A stretch of DNA of 64,000 nt from NCBI GenBank assembly GCA_016872645.1, contig VGZH01000005.1, forward strand, positions 1-64,000, in the 5' to 3' direction. Under the pieces are notes generated by a model. That model saw only the letters and a list, made by a program, of their open reading frames with translations. It did not search any database and was not told where the DNA came from. Shown in pieces: positions 10,001-18,155 of the stretch. Both the position numbers and the translations under genes were made by a program. This stretch comes from Planctomycetota bacterium. GTDB lineage: Bacteria; Planctomycetota; Planctomycetia; Planctomycetales; Planctomycetaceae. Position 1 is the stretch's first letter, and each line of letters begins with the position of its first letter.

Positions 10001-11931
10001 ATGCCTCCGAGCTTTCGCTGGCGCTGGGCGACTCGCATTCCGCAGTGCGTCGCAGAGGGTTGCAAGCGACCGAGAACTTCGACGGCAATCTGCCCGATCC
10101 GCTCATCAACCAGTTTTCGGCATTGAGCCGCGACCCTGATCCGTTCGTGCGGATGCAGTTCGCGTACACGTTAGGACATCCGAAATTCGCATCGCTGGGC
10201 AATGAACTCGGCAAGCTGCTGTATCGCGAGCGGGATGACAAATACCTCGTCGCAGCGGCGATGAGTTCGATTCATGCGAAGAACGTGGCCAGCGTCGTGG
10301 CGAACGTGTTTGAGTCCGCTGGCAAAGAGCCGTTGCCGCCGCAGCTAGCCAGTATGTTGCTCAACTTAGCGGCGACGCTTGGCGAGGATCAGGCGTTGCT
10401 CAGCTTGATCGAGTACGTCTTGAGCGGCGCGGCAACCACGGAAGCTCAGCCGGTGATGCTGGCGACGGTGCTGGAAACGCTGGATCGGCGCGGGACCTCG
10501 CTCAGCAAGCTCAGGGGAATTGGCAAGCAGCGACTTGCACAGGCGGAACAGCAACTGACCGAGAGGATCGAGGCGGCACGGAAACAGATTTCTGATTTCC
10601 AATTTCAGATTTCTAATGATCCCGCACAAATCGAAAATCACAAATCCCAAATCGAAAACGCCCTGCCTCTTCTTGGTCGCGTTCCCGATCAGCGTGGCAA
10701 CGATGCTCAGCTCGTCGGCGGTTTACTGGTTCCGCAAAGTCCGGTTCCGGCGCAGTCGGCGGCGGTCGCGACGCTCGCTCGGATCAATCATGCGGAATCG
10801 GCCACGGCCATGCTGAGCGGTTGGAGGACTTTTACGCCGACGCTGCGAGCGCAGGTGCTCGACGCGCTGCTCAGTCGAGCAGCGTGGACCGACAAGCTGC
10901 TCGACTCGCTCGAAGCCAAGTCGATCGCGCCGAGCGATATCGACGCGGTTCGGCGACAGCGATTGATCGCGCACTCCAATGAAGTGATCCGCACGCGAGC
11001 GGTGAACTTGTTGAAAGTCTCGGAGAATGCGGATCGGCAGAAGATCGTGGCCGAGTTCGCGGCGAAATTGAAAGAGGGCAACATCGCCGTTGATCCGACT
11101 CGCGGAGCGGACGTCTTCAAGAAGCGCTGCGCGACGTGTCACAAGTTGAAGGAGATCGGCACATCGGTTGGCTCGGACTTGATGTCGCTGACGGACAAAT
11201 CGACTGCCGCGCTGCTGACGGCGATTCTCGATCCGAACAAGGCGGTCGAATCGAAATTTCTGGCGTACACGGCGGTCAACAAGCAGGGGCAAACTTTCTC
11301 TGGCCTGATCGCGGCCGAGACGGGCAACAGCATCACGCTGATGGCCGCCGACGGCAAACAGCAGATGCTGCTGCGAGCAGACCTCGATGAGTTCATCAGC
11401 TCTGCGAAATCGTTCATGCCTGAAGGACTGGAGAAGGACATTTCGCCGAGCCAACTGGCGGATGTGATCGCATTCGTGCAATCCAGCGGCCCGACGCCGA
11501 AGAAGTTCGACGGCAATCACCCCGAACCCGTCACCGCAGAGGCGAGCGGTACGCTGCGATTGCTCGCCACCAACGCTGAAATCTACGGCAAGACGTTGGT
11601 GTTCGAGCCGTTTTTCAAGAACCTCGGCTACTGGCAAAGCGTCGATGACCGAGCCGTCTGGACGATCAACGTCACCAAGCCAGGGAAGCACTCGATCCGG
11701 TTGAACTACGCCTGCGACAACTCAACGGCCGGCAACGAGGTCGTGTTCGCAGTGGGTAACCAGTCCGTCAAGGCAAAAGTCGTCGGCACTGGGGCGTGGG
11801 AGAATTATCAAACCGCGATCCTCGGTGAACTCAAACTATCAGCGGGCCAACATCGGCTGACGGTGCGCGCGACCGAGTCGTTGAAAGATCACCTGATGGA
11901 TTTGAAAGAGCTGCGATTGGTGCCGGAGTGA
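7066..11931 (+). CDS. Giant secreted PVC-type haem-binding protein: deacetylase-like, propeller, HEAT, cytochrome c and carbohydrate-binding modules
   Basis: A 1621-residue exported protein with signal peptide SLCLAVCLCVCSLLAWA. Residues ~40-230 resemble a polysaccharide-deacetylase fold (VVILGIDDMRGHD, CLVFHPHNW). An FG-GAP-like stretch follows (FLNWDHDGHLDALTLG). Residues ~430-850 form the PVC-type membrane-bound dehydrogenase propeller (DPVAFDWGPDGKLWVAEM, DGALYIADMYRQVIEHP). HEAT-like helices run ~880-1330, then a c-type haem site CATCHKL near 1355 in the Pirellula/Verrucomicrobium-type haem domain, and a C-terminal CBM6-like domain (RLNYACDNSTAGNEV). It probably binds and oxidises sugars outside the cytoplasm. 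At least four palindromic repeats lie in frame between the domains. The product name follows family similarity; no substrate is known. Confidence 0.9.
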   Translation: MSRTSLCLAVCLCVCSLLAWADDKPNGNRLTYLDEPCNPYYVHRDFPKLTTPMWVGEEGVEAVVILGIDDMRGHDKWEAYLKPILNRLKQIDGRAPVSIFTCSIDPKQPHLQQWLEEGSSLEIHTIENYPYPYVLDRLCREFPWVAPSDWSAQHLHQPNNPQTVEDWKAALDCTVIKQGVFCLVFHPHNWIKPEQVNELIGYAVTKYGKKAKFLTFKDAVERLYKNVAFSGLREPPKGTDTNVRFLNWDHDGHLDALTLGARSYRIRAWSAAKYSWLNANVLLWPFEKTTTWLNKFDAHEVLPPTAPKPIEGRDHGVRLIDLCADGYDDVEFSNHERYGIWLRGSLEKGWSRELLSGQRGSKPANEELPPIVREDGSNNGFWVHARNLVWMNEDTAKSNDLVECQSFEELLARGSGKNAQPTEDGPKSPEESLKLMQVKPGYRVELVAAEPLVLDPVAFDWGPDGKLWVAEMADYPLGVPEEESGTDNTDVTEKINKNDSNPKPPVRSASSVSQNFDFKKGGGRVRILEDTDGDGKYDKSTVFLDKLNFPNGVMPWRDGVLISAAPDVLFARDTNGDNKADEVKILLTGFGEGNQQHRVNGFSWGLDNMVHCANGDSGGSIKVVATVGSAPADQPRSTNSERSAGADPTHVGKTIDIRGRDFRWNPDTGEIDPTSGQTQFGRNRDDFGNWFGNNNANPMYHFVLDDYYTRRNPHVAPPDPKKHVSITPGPSPVFPISRTLARFNDFAMANRFTSANSAMVYRDTILFESRDESPEFRATPKQAPSPSSLSTHQHVFISEPVHNLVHHEIMTADGVTFTSRRPDDEQQSEFLASKDNWFRPTQIKTGPDGALYIADMYRQVIEHPQYIPPAMQEKLDLRAGHDKGRIYRVVRVSEPRPAEDAKANVWPLSRAKQEPLSRFDELYEALRSPNGTVRDLAHRLIYWKRVDAEKNVFGLSLREKDPIARLHVLSILDGLRRVDASELSLALGDSHSAVRRRGLQATENFDGNLPDPLINQFSALSRDPDPFVRMQFAYTLGHPKFASLGNELGKLLYRERDDKYLVAAAMSSIHAKNVASVVANVFESAGKEPLPPQLASMLLNLAATLGEDQALLSLIEYVLSGAATTEAQPVMLATVLETLDRRGTSLSKLRGIGKQRLAQAEQQLTERIEAARKQISDFQFQISNDPAQIENHKSQIENALPLLGRVPDQRGNDAQLVGGLLVPQSPVPAQSAAVATLARINHAESATAMLSGWRTFTPTLRAQVLDALLSRAAWTDKLLDSLEAKSIAPSDIDAVRRQRLIAHSNEVIRTRAVNLLKVSENADRQKIVAEFAAKLKEGNIAVDPTRGADVFKKRCATCHKLKEIGTSVGSDLMSLTDKSTAALLTAILDPNKAVESKFLAYTAVNKQGQTFSGLIAAETGNSITLMAADGKQQMLLRADLDEFISSAKSFMPEGLEKDISPSQLADVIAFVQSSGPTPKKFDGNHPEPVTAEASGTLRLLATNAEIYGKTLVFEPFFKNLGYWQSVDDRAVWTINVTKPGKHSIRLNYACDNSTAGNEVVFAVGNQSVKAKVVGTGAWENYQTAILGELKLSAGQHRLTVRATESLKDHLMDLKELRLVPE
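8302..8332. repeat. In-frame palindrome, GTAGGTTGGGCA...TGCCC family
   Basis: Arms CGTGGGTCGGGCA and TGCCCAACCTACG match as reverse complements at 11 of 13 positions around a 5-nt loop. It is translated as RGSGKNAQPT inside the giant haem protein, in a linker just before the propeller domain. A related copy lies at 48529-48552. Confidence 0.75.
8517..8604. repeat. In-frame imperfect palindrome with CACGG-rich arms
   Basis: Arms at 8517-8542 (GGGCACGGATAACACGGACG...) and 8579-8604 (...CGCGTCCTCCGTGTCC) are reverse complements at 20 of 26 positions. The stretch is translated as a polar, low-complexity segment (TDNTDVTEKINKNDSN) that interrupts the propeller blade between WVAEMADYPLG and GGRVRILEDTDGDG. 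Confidence 0.65.
8943..9012. repeat. In-frame palindrome with 23-bp arms (CGTAGGGTCGGCTCCTGCCGACC)
   Basis: Arms at 8943-8965 and 8990-9012 are reverse complements at 22 of 23 positions, separated by 24 nt. The element is translated in frame as VGSAPADQPRSTNSERSAGA within the propeller domain of the giant haem protein. The near-perfect arms suggest a recent insertion. Confidence 0.9.
10585..10660. repeat. In-frame AT-rich palindromic repeat (GATTTC/CAATTTCAG type)
   Basis: An AT-rich island in GC-rich coding DNA with short tandem motifs (GATTTCTGATTTCCAATTTC) and a partial inverted copy (CACAAATCCCAAATCG). It encodes QISDFQFQISN then QIENHKSQIEN at the end of the HEAT-like region. A similar motif forms the N-terminus of the M16 peptidase at 25116-25163. 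Confidence 0.75.
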
Positions 11932-11960
11932 CGGGAGAAATAGGATTTCCGCTGTCAGCG

Positions 11961-12012
11961 TTCGGCTCACGGCCATCGGCTGGGGTTGTTTGGCCGATCC
12001 CCGTGAGCCGAA
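11961..12012. repeat. Intergenic palindrome downstream of the giant haem protein gene
   Basis: Arms at 11961-11981 (TTCGGCTCACGGCCATCGGC..) and 11992-12012 (..ATCCCCGTGAGCCGAA) are reverse complements at 18 of 21 positions with a 10-nt loop. It lies 30 nt after the stop codon and could form a transcript-end hairpin, but no T-tract follows. Confidence 0.75.
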
Positions 12013-12093
12013 AGCCATTGGCCGATTTCAGTTTTCCGAACGCTCGCTAGACTGTGGTTGACCTGACCACGAACTCAAACGAAAGACGTTGGA

Positions 12094-13152
12094 ATGCGGA
12101 CGGATTGGAATTCATTGGCGGACCGTGTGCTGGCTGGCGGCGAGATCACTCGTGCGGAAGCCCTCTCGATTTTGACCGCACCGGACGACGACGTCCCCGC
12201 GCTGATCGCCGCCGCATTTCGCTTGCGGCTGAAGCACTTTGGGCACAAGGTTCACTTCTACTATTTGAAGAACGCCAAGAGCGGCCTCTGCCCAGAGGAC
12301 TGCGGATATTGCTCGCAGAACATCGACTCCGAAGCGGACATCGCGCGCTACCCGATGCTCAACGAGCGGAAGCTGATGGAAGGGGCGGCGGCGGCGGCTT
12401 CATTGCAAGCGAGAACGTACTGCATCGTGGCCAGCGGACGAGGGCCGTCGAATCGCGAAGTCGATCACGTTGCGAACGTCGTCAAGAAAATCAAAGACGA
12501 GCACGGGCTTCACATCTGCTGCTGCCTCGGATTACTCACGCCGGAACAGGCCACGACGCTCAAAGAGGCGGGCGTCGATCGGATCAATCACAATCTCAAC
12601 ACGAGCCGCCGGTACTACGAACAGATTTGCTCGACGCATTCGTTCGATGACCGGCTGGCCACGCTGCGTACCGTGCGCGAGGCGGGCATGGAACTCTGCT
12701 GCGGCCTGATCGCCGGCATGGGTGAAGAGCACGCCGACCTGATCGACGTGGCGATGGAACTGCGCGGCATGAAGGTCGAGTCGATTCCGATCAACTTCCT
12801 GAACTCGATCGACGGGACGCAGCTTGAGCGAGTTCGCGAACTCAACCCGCGCTACTGCCTGAAGGTGCTCTGCATGTTGCGGTTCGTGATCCCGACCGTC
12901 GAACTCCGCATCGCCGGCGGCCGCGAGATCAATCTCCGCTCGTTGCAATCGATGGGCTTGTACGTCGCCAACTCGCTGTTCGTCAGTGACTACCTGACGA
13001 CGAAAGGCCAGCCGCCAGAACTCGATTTCCAGATGGTCGAAGACCTCGGCTTCGAGATCATCACCGGCGATCACGAATCGCATCAGTTATGGAAGGCGCG
13101 GCGGGAAACGGCAGTGGTTGGTGAACCATGTGGTGCGAGTTGCTCGACTTGA
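12094..13152 (+). CDS. bioB: Biotin synthase BioB
   Basis: A 352-residue radical SAM enzyme that inserts sulfur into dethiobiotin in the last step of biotin synthesis. The SAM-cluster motif CPEDCGYC places cysteines at residues 66, 70 and 73. Family-specific segments follow: YCSQNIDSEADIARYPM, RINHNLNTSRRYYEQICSTHSFDDR (including a [2Fe-2S] cysteine) and a C-terminal stretch NSLFVSDYLTTKGQP. The final cysteines (GEPCGASC) are an accessory feature seen in some homologues. No other biotin genes are adjacent. A small membrane-protein ORF begins 18 nt downstream. Confidence 0.96.
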   Translation: MRTDWNSLADRVLAGGEITRAEALSILTAPDDDVPALIAAAFRLRLKHFGHKVHFYYLKNAKSGLCPEDCGYCSQNIDSEADIARYPMLNERKLMEGAAAAASLQARTYCIVASGRGPSNREVDHVANVVKKIKDEHGLHICCCLGLLTPEQATTLKEAGVDRINHNLNTSRRYYEQICSTHSFDDRLATLRTVREAGMELCCGLIAGMGEEHADLIDVAMELRGMKVESIPINFLNSIDGTQLERVRELNPRYCLKVLCMLRFVIPTVELRIAGGREINLRSLQSMGLYVANSLFVSDYLTTKGQPPELDFQMVEDLGFEIITGDHESHQLWKARRETAVVGEPCGASCST

Positions 13153-13170
13153 TCGCGAAGTATTCTGGCG

Positions 13171-13485
13171 ATGAACTTGCCGACGGAATCCGCAGTGACG
13201 TCAGACTCTCTAACGTCGCAGCCACCGAAGACGATACGACAAGCCATCGCCGCTGGCTTACGACGTAGCACGCCATTCGGCGCGATCACCGCGTTGGTCT
13301 TGATGGCACCAGTTTTTGTTTTTGGATTGATTCGCGAGTTGTCATTGCCACAGATGCGTGAAAACGTGCTGGCCGCAATCGAACTTTTGAAGTATTTCGG
13401 CGGGGGGATTGGTGGGTTGCTGGTGGCTGCGTGTTGGCGAGCCGTTGTTGGTTCCGCGAGCATGACCGTCGCCACATTGGTCTGA
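13171..13485 (+). CDS. Small predicted membrane protein, unrecognised
   Basis: A 104-residue ORF. After a polar N-terminal segment it has two hydrophobic stretches likely to span the membrane: FGAITALVLMAPVFVFGLI (about residues 36-54) and YFGGGIGGLLVAACWRAVVG (about 74-93), separated by a polar helix (RELSLPQMRENVLAAIELL). I do not recognise a family. It begins 18 nt after bioB on the same strand and could be co-transcribed, but the Shine-Dalgarno is weak. An overlapping ORF on the other strand (13083-13556) looks like a compositional shadow. Confidence 0.5.
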   Translation: MNLPTESAVTSDSLTSQPPKTIRQAIAAGLRRSTPFGAITALVLMAPVFVFGLIRELSLPQMRENVLAAIELLKYFGGGIGGLLVAACWRAVVGSASMTVATLV

Positions 13486-13789
13486 TACCGACGAGAATCT
13501 CGGATCGACCCGCCGGAGTAGCTCCGCTTGCTTGACCTTCTCGAAACCTCACACACTCCGTGGCCTCACTGGCATCGCCAAGGCCGTTGCCGACATTTGA
13601 TCGTTCTGATCTGTAGAACTGCCTCCGAAAGTCGCCGTGGCTCTTTAGCCCACGGATTGTGTGACGCGACGTTCGGAGTGCGGTGTGTCAGCACTGCACC
13701 CCCAAAATTTTGCGACGCTCGCAGAAATCGCGATCAGTCATCGTTTCGACCGACTCCTACTTCGACCTGTGGCTCGGTAAAGTCCTTCA
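13486..13789. other. Gene-free stretch upstream of the DEAD-box helicase
   Basis: About 300 nt without a credible gene. It contains one arm of the GTGCGGTGTGTCAGCAC repeat family (13676-13698) without a matching inverted partner. The short ORFs crossing it show no family resemblance. It probably holds the promoter and 5' leader of the helicase gene. Cold-shock-type DEAD-box genes often have long regulated leaders, but nothing here proves that. Confidence 0.5.
13676..13698. repeat. Single arm of the GTGCGGTGTGTCAGCAC repeat family
   Basis: The sequence GAGTGCGGTGTGTCAGCACT matches the arms of the inverted repeats at 18156-18262 and 61881-61956. No inverted partner is found within the next 100 nt, so this copy appears solo or decayed. 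Confidence 0.75.
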
Positions 13790-15511
13790 ATGACACAAAA
13801 ACTTTTTTCGGAGTTAGGGCTTTCGCCGGACCTGTTGAAAGCCGTCGAACGGATGGGTTTCGAACAGGCGGCGCCAATTCAGGCCGAGACGATTCCCAAG
13901 CTGCTGGCTGGCAGCGATCTGATCGGACAATCACAAACCGGATCGGGAAAGACGGCCGCGTTCGGCGTTCCAGCGGTCGAGTTGGTGGATGCCAAGAGCC
14001 GCGCGGTACAAGCGCTGATCCTCTGCCCGACTCGCGAGTTGGCGTCGCAAGTCGCCGAAGAGATCGCCAAGCTGGCCTACTTCAAGAAGGGAGTGCGCGA
14101 GCTTCCCGTCTACGGCGGACAAAGTTATGAGCACCAGTTTCGCGGACTGAAGGCCGGGCCGCAGATCGTCATCGGCACGCCGGGACGAATCATCGATCAC
14201 ATCGGCCAAGGGACGCTCAAGCTGGACAAGGTGCGGATGGTGGTGCTCGACGAGGCCGACCGCATGCTGGACATGGGCTTCCGCGAGGACATCGAAAAGA
14301 TCCTCGAATCGGTTCCCGCCGAGCGGCAAGTCGTGTTGTTCTCGGCCACACTTTCGCCGCCGATCAAGAAGATCATCGAGCGCTTCACGAACGATCCCGT
14401 TCACATCCGCATCGAATCCACGACGATGACGGTGCCGGCGATCGATCAGAGCTACGTCGAAGTCGATTTCCGTTCGCGAACCGAAGTACTCTGCCGACTG
14501 ATCGACCTGCACGACGTGCAATACGGCTTGATCTTCGGTTTTACAAAGGTTCAAGTCGATGAACTCACCGAAACTCTGATCGCCCGCGGTTACAGCGCCG
14601 ACAAACTGCACGGCGACATGACACAGGCGACGCGCGAGCGAGTGATGAAACGCTTCCGCGACCGCAAGGTGGAACTGCTCGTGGCGACTGATGTGGCCGC
14701 TCGCGGATTGGACGTCGATGATCTCGAAATCGTCTTCAACTACGAACTGCCGCACGATCCGGAAGACTATGTCCATCGCATCGGCCGCACCGGGCGAGCG
14801 GGCAAGAGCGGTAAAGCGATCAGCCTGGTGACTGGCCGCGAGTTCGGCCGCTTGCAGCAAGTCTTGCGATTCACAAAAGCAAAGATCGAACGCATCTCTG
14901 TGCCGCGTCTGGAAGACCTCGAAGAAAAGCACGCCAACCGGATGGTCGAGTCGCTGCGAACAACAATTCAAGAAGGCAAATTCAAACGGCAAGACAAACT
15001 GCTGGAAGAGTTGATCGAGTCTGGCCACGCACCGGGCGAGATCGTCTCGGCGTTGATTCATTTGCTCGCTGGAGAAAGCGGCCGGTCCCCCGAACGCATC
15101 CGTGAGGACGATCCGCGACCAGTGCGCGGCACCCCGCGTGACAGCGCTCGGCGCGGGTCTCGCGACCACGCCGATCCCCGTAAGGCGAAACGCATCGACG
15201 AGTCTGGCGTCTGGCTGAAATTCAACGTCGGACACAATTATGGTGCGACACCAGGGGACTTCGTCGGCTGCATCGCCAACGAAAGCGGACTGCCCCGCTC
15301 GGTCATCGGCCCGATTCAAATTCTGCCCACGATCAGCTTCGTTCAAGTCGCTGGCGAGTACACTGAGACAATTCTGAAAGCGGTGATCGGCACCCGCCTG
15401 CGAGGCCGTATCGTCAACGCAATGGTCGCGGTGCCGCCAAGGCTCGACTCTCGCTCGGATCGGCCACTTGGCCGAGAGCCGTTCAAACCCAAACGTGACC
15501 GAAAGCGGTGA
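13790..15511 (+). CDS. DEAD-box ATP-dependent RNA helicase with C-terminal DbpA-like RNA-binding domain
   Basis: A 573-residue helicase of the CsdA/DeaD-DbpA class that remodels RNA, for instance in ribosome assembly. Motifs in order: Q-motif FEQAAPIQAETIP, Walker A SQTGSGKT, PTRELA, TPGR, VLDEADRML, SAT, HGDMTQATRERVM and HRIGRTGRAG. The last ~100 residues (VWLKFNVGHNYGATPGDFVGCIANES) form a DbpA-type RNA-binding domain, followed by a basic tail (REPFKPKRDRKR). The start ATG at 13790 fits the first conserved residues. The ~300-nt leader may be regulatory. Confidence 0.95.
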   Translation: MTQKLFSELGLSPDLLKAVERMGFEQAAPIQAETIPKLLAGSDLIGQSQTGSGKTAAFGVPAVELVDAKSRAVQALILCPTRELASQVAEEIAKLAYFKKGVRELPVYGGQSYEHQFRGLKAGPQIVIGTPGRIIDHIGQGTLKLDKVRMVVLDEADRMLDMGFREDIEKILESVPAERQVVLFSATLSPPIKKIIERFTNDPVHIRIESTTMTVPAIDQSYVEVDFRSRTEVLCRLIDLHDVQYGLIFGFTKVQVDELTETLIARGYSADKLHGDMTQATRERVMKRFRDRKVELLVATDVAARGLDVDDLEIVFNYELPHDPEDYVHRIGRTGRAGKSGKAISLVTGREFGRLQQVLRFTKAKIERISVPRLEDLEEKHANRMVESLRTTIQEGKFKRQDKLLEELIESGHAPGEIVSALIHLLAGESGRSPERIREDDPRPVRGTPRDSARRGSRDHADPRKAKRIDESGVWLKFNVGHNYGATPGDFVGCIANESGLPRSVIGPIQILPTISFVQVAGEYTETILKAVIGTRLRGRIVNAMVAVPPRLDSRSDRPLGREPFKPKRDRKR

Positions 15512-15615
15512 CCTGACAAATCACCGTCACGCAATTGACGAGAGTTGCTCCTGATCACCGCTGCGGACGCGTGTTGCGGGTCAATTCGCTCAGCGGTAGC
15601 ATTGCCTGCGTGTTC

Positions 15616-15665
15616 GTCGCTCCGCCATCCGGCGGACTTTGTGTTCCGTCCGATGGCGGGACGAC
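15616..15665. repeat. Palindrome in the leader of the Tat-exported isomerase gene
   Basis: Arms at 15616-15635 (GTCGCTCCGCCATCCGGCGG) and 15646-15665 (CCGTCCGATGGCGGGACGAC) are reverse complements at 16 of 20 positions. The element ends 18 nt before the chosen start codon at 15684, so the RNA hairpin would sit next to the ribosome-binding region. Confidence 0.65.
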
Positions 15666-15683
15666 AAACCTGGGGAGCTTTTC

Positions 15684-16568
15684 ATGCACGCATCACTTTC
15701 TCGTCGTGACTTTTTGAAATCCACATTGGCCGCATCCGCAACGGCGGCGTTGCCGATGCAACTCGCTCTGGCTGGTGAGGCGAAAAAAACGAAGCTGCGG
15801 ATCGCCGTCAAGTACGGGATGATCAATCACGAGGGCTCGATTGAGGACAAGTTCAACCTTATCAAGAAGCTCGGCCTGCAAGGGGTCGAGGTGGACAGCC
15901 CTAGCGGGTTGAACAAAGCCGAGGCCAAAGCCGCCGCCGAGAAAACTGGGATCGTGATTCATGGTGTCATCGACAGCGTCCACTGGCGCGACACGCTGTC
16001 GAGTTCTAATGCCGACGTCCGAGCGAAAGGCCTGGCCGCTTTGAACGGGGCGATCGAAGACGCCGCGTTCTTCGGGTGCGACACCGTGCTGCTGGTCCCA
16101 GGCGTGGTGAAGGACGACGTCACGTTCGAGCAGTGCTACGAACGCTCGCAAGCCGAAATCAAAAAGGCTCTGCCCCTGGCCGAGAAGCACAAAGTCAAAA
16201 TCTGCATCGAGACCGTCTGGAACAATTTCATCACCAAGCCGGAGCACCTGATCTCGTTCGTGGACGACCTGAAAAGCCCTTGGGCCGGCGCGTACTTCGA
16301 TTGCAGCAACATGCTCAAGTACGGCGTCTCCTCCGCCGAGTGGATTCGGAAGCTCGGTAAGCGGCTGGTAAAGTTCGACTTCAAAGGCTACAGCCACAAA
16401 AACAGTTGGTGCAAAATCGGCGAGGGTGACGAAGACTGGCCGGAGGTTCTCAAAGCTCTCGGCGAAATCGGCTACGACGGCTGGGCCACCAGCGAAGTCG
16501 GCGGCGGCGGCGAGAAAGAACTGGCCGACATTACAGCCCGGATGAAAAAGGTATTGGGGCTGATTTGA
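15684..16568 (+). CDS. Tat-exported sugar phosphate isomerase/epimerase (TIM barrel)
   Basis: A 294-residue secreted protein with a Tat-type leader (SRRDFLKSTLAASATAALPM, twin arginine followed by a hydrophobic stretch). The mature part is an AP endonuclease 2-like TIM barrel: GLQGVEVDSP, HGVIDSVHW, CDTVLLVPGVV, VKICIETVWNNF (metal-ligand glutamate), WAGAYFDCSNML, LVKFDFKGYSHK and WATSEVGGGGE. The ATG at 15684 was preferred to the ORF-track start at 15639 because it begins right before the Tat motif. Export suggests action on sugars outside the cytoplasm, in line with the DUF1501 genes immediately downstream. Confidence 0.9.
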   Translation: MHASLSRRDFLKSTLAASATAALPMQLALAGEAKKTKLRIAVKYGMINHEGSIEDKFNLIKKLGLQGVEVDSPSGLNKAEAKAAAEKTGIVIHGVIDSVHWRDTLSSSNADVRAKGLAALNGAIEDAAFFGCDTVLLVPGVVKDDVTFEQCYERSQAEIKKALPLAEKHKVKICIETVWNNFITKPEHLISFVDDLKSPWAGAYFDCSNMLKYGVSSAEWIRKLGKRLVKFDFKGYSHKNSWCKIGEGDEDWPEVLKALGEIGYDGWATSEVGGGGEKELADITARMKKVLGLI

Positions 16569-16762
16569 GATCGCTCCTCGTAGTCTGATGGATCCCATTC
16601 GGGATAGACCGCATCGGTTTTGTGCCGACGAGTCCGCAGCTTTCTTTGTTGACACAACCGTATTTGGACCGTCCAATCTCAATCAACGCATCAGTCGCGG
16701 CCGATTCTAGGGATGCGTCCCCTTAATTTTCCTGCCAGACACACTCCAGATGGAGCCTGCCC

Positions 16763-18148
16763 ATGCTGACGATTCTTGGACGTGAGCGCCACCACGATGG
16801 GACTCAAGGGACGAGTTTTTGTGACCGGATGTCTCGGCGATCGTTCCTGACGATTGGCGGCTTCGCAATGGGCGGCCTCGCTCTGCCGAGCGTCCTGCGA
16901 GCCGAAGCGGCGGCACGATCTGGTTCGAATCACAAGGCGATCATCAATATCTACATGCCCGGCGGGCCGTCGCACATTGATTTGTGGGATCCGAAGCCGG
17001 ATGCTCCGGCCGAGATTCGTGGTGAGTTCCGGCCGATCGCGACCAACGTGCCGGGGATCGAAATCTGCGAGCTGTTTCCGCGCATGGCGCAGATGATGGA
17101 CAAGTTCGTGCCGGTCAGGTCGATCTCGGACGCGGACGGATTGCACGACGGCTATCAGTGCATGACCGGCCATCGCAAATCGGATCGCAAGCCGCCCGGA
17201 GGTTGGCCGGCCGCTGGCTCGTGGATTTCCAAACTGCAAGGCCCGACCAACGGAGCCGTCCCACCGAACGTCGCGCTCATGTACACGGTCGGCAATCGCA
17301 CCTGGGGCGAACCGGCCGACGGTGGGTTCCTCGGCGTCTCGCACACTCCGTTTAATTTGCTCGGCAGCAAAGCTCGCAGTTCGCCGGAGGGGATGGTGTT
17401 GCAAGGCATCTCGCTGGAGAGACTGCAAGACCGTAATCAGCTGATGAAAGCCTTTGACGGCTTCGTCCGCGCGGCCGACGGCAAAGGAGTGATGGAAAGC
17501 GTCGATGTCTACACGCAGCAGGCACTCGGCATCCTAACGACCTCGAAGCTGGCCGAAGCTCTCGACCTCTCGAAAGAAGATCCGAGCGTGTTGGCTCGGT
17601 ACGGTAAGAGTGACGAGAAATTCCAGCGAGACGGCGCGCCGCGCATGATCGAGAACTTCTGCGTCGCTCGGCGTCTGGTCGAAGCCGGTGCTCGGTACGT
17701 CTCGCTGAACTACAGCCGCTGGGATTGGCACGGCGGCGACGGAATGAATTTCCCGATGTCGCGTGAAGAGTTCCCGCTGCTCGATCAAGGCTTGTCCGCA
17801 CTCGTCACCGATCTGTACGAGCGCGGCTTGAACAACGACGTCTCGGTCGTCGTCTGGGGTGAGTTCGGCAGAACTCCGAAGATCAACAACAACAACTCGC
17901 GCGATCACTGGCCGCAGGTCTCGTGCGCCATGCTCGCCGGCGGCGGTATGAAGACCGGCCAGGTCATCGGCCGCACGAACCGCAAAGGGGAGCACGCCGT
18001 CGAACGCCCGGTCAAGTTCCAGGAAATCTTTGCCACGCTCTACAAATGCGCGGGCCTCGATGTCGGTCGGATCCGTATCTTTGACGGTGCCGGCGTCCCG
18101 CAAAACCTCGTCAATGACGGCATTCTGCCGATGCACGAACTGGTCTGA
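16763..18148 (+). CDS. DUF1501 domain-containing protein, Tat-exported
   Basis: A 461-residue protein of the DUF1501 family, which has an alkaline phosphatase/sulfatase-like fold and is strongly expanded in planctomycetes; its enzymatic role is not established. A Tat leader is present (MSRRSFLTIGGFAMGGLALPS). Family landmarks are INIYMPGGPSHIDLWDPKPDAP near the N-terminus, HDGYQCMTGH, WDWHGGDG and VVVWGEFGRTPKINNNNSRDHWPQ near the C-terminus. The ORF start at 16763 lies 22 residues before the Tat motif, and an internal ATG at MSRRS is a plausible alternative. It is followed 129 nt later by a second DUF1501 gene. Confidence 0.92.
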   Translation: MLTILGRERHHDGTQGTSFCDRMSRRSFLTIGGFAMGGLALPSVLRAEAAARSGSNHKAIINIYMPGGPSHIDLWDPKPDAPAEIRGEFRPIATNVPGIEICELFPRMAQMMDKFVPVRSISDADGLHDGYQCMTGHRKSDRKPPGGWPAAGSWISKLQGPTNGAVPPNVALMYTVGNRTWGEPADGGFLGVSHTPFNLLGSKARSSPEGMVLQGISLERLQDRNQLMKAFDGFVRAADGKGVMESVDVYTQQALGILTTSKLAEALDLSKEDPSVLARYGKSDEKFQRDGAPRMIENFCVARRLVEAGARYVSLNYSRWDWHGGDGMNFPMSREEFPLLDQGLSALVTDLYERGLNNDVSVVVWGEFGRTPKINNNNSRDHWPQVSCAMLAGGGMKTGQVIGRTNRKGEHAVERPVKFQEIFATLYKCAGLDVGRIRIFDGAGVPQNLVNDGILPMHELV

Positions 18149-18155
18149 TCGGGGA

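Noticed and set aside
13931-15346. 471-codon ORF on the minus strand
   Set aside because: Antisense to the DEAD-box helicase, whose motifs are complete. No independent support.
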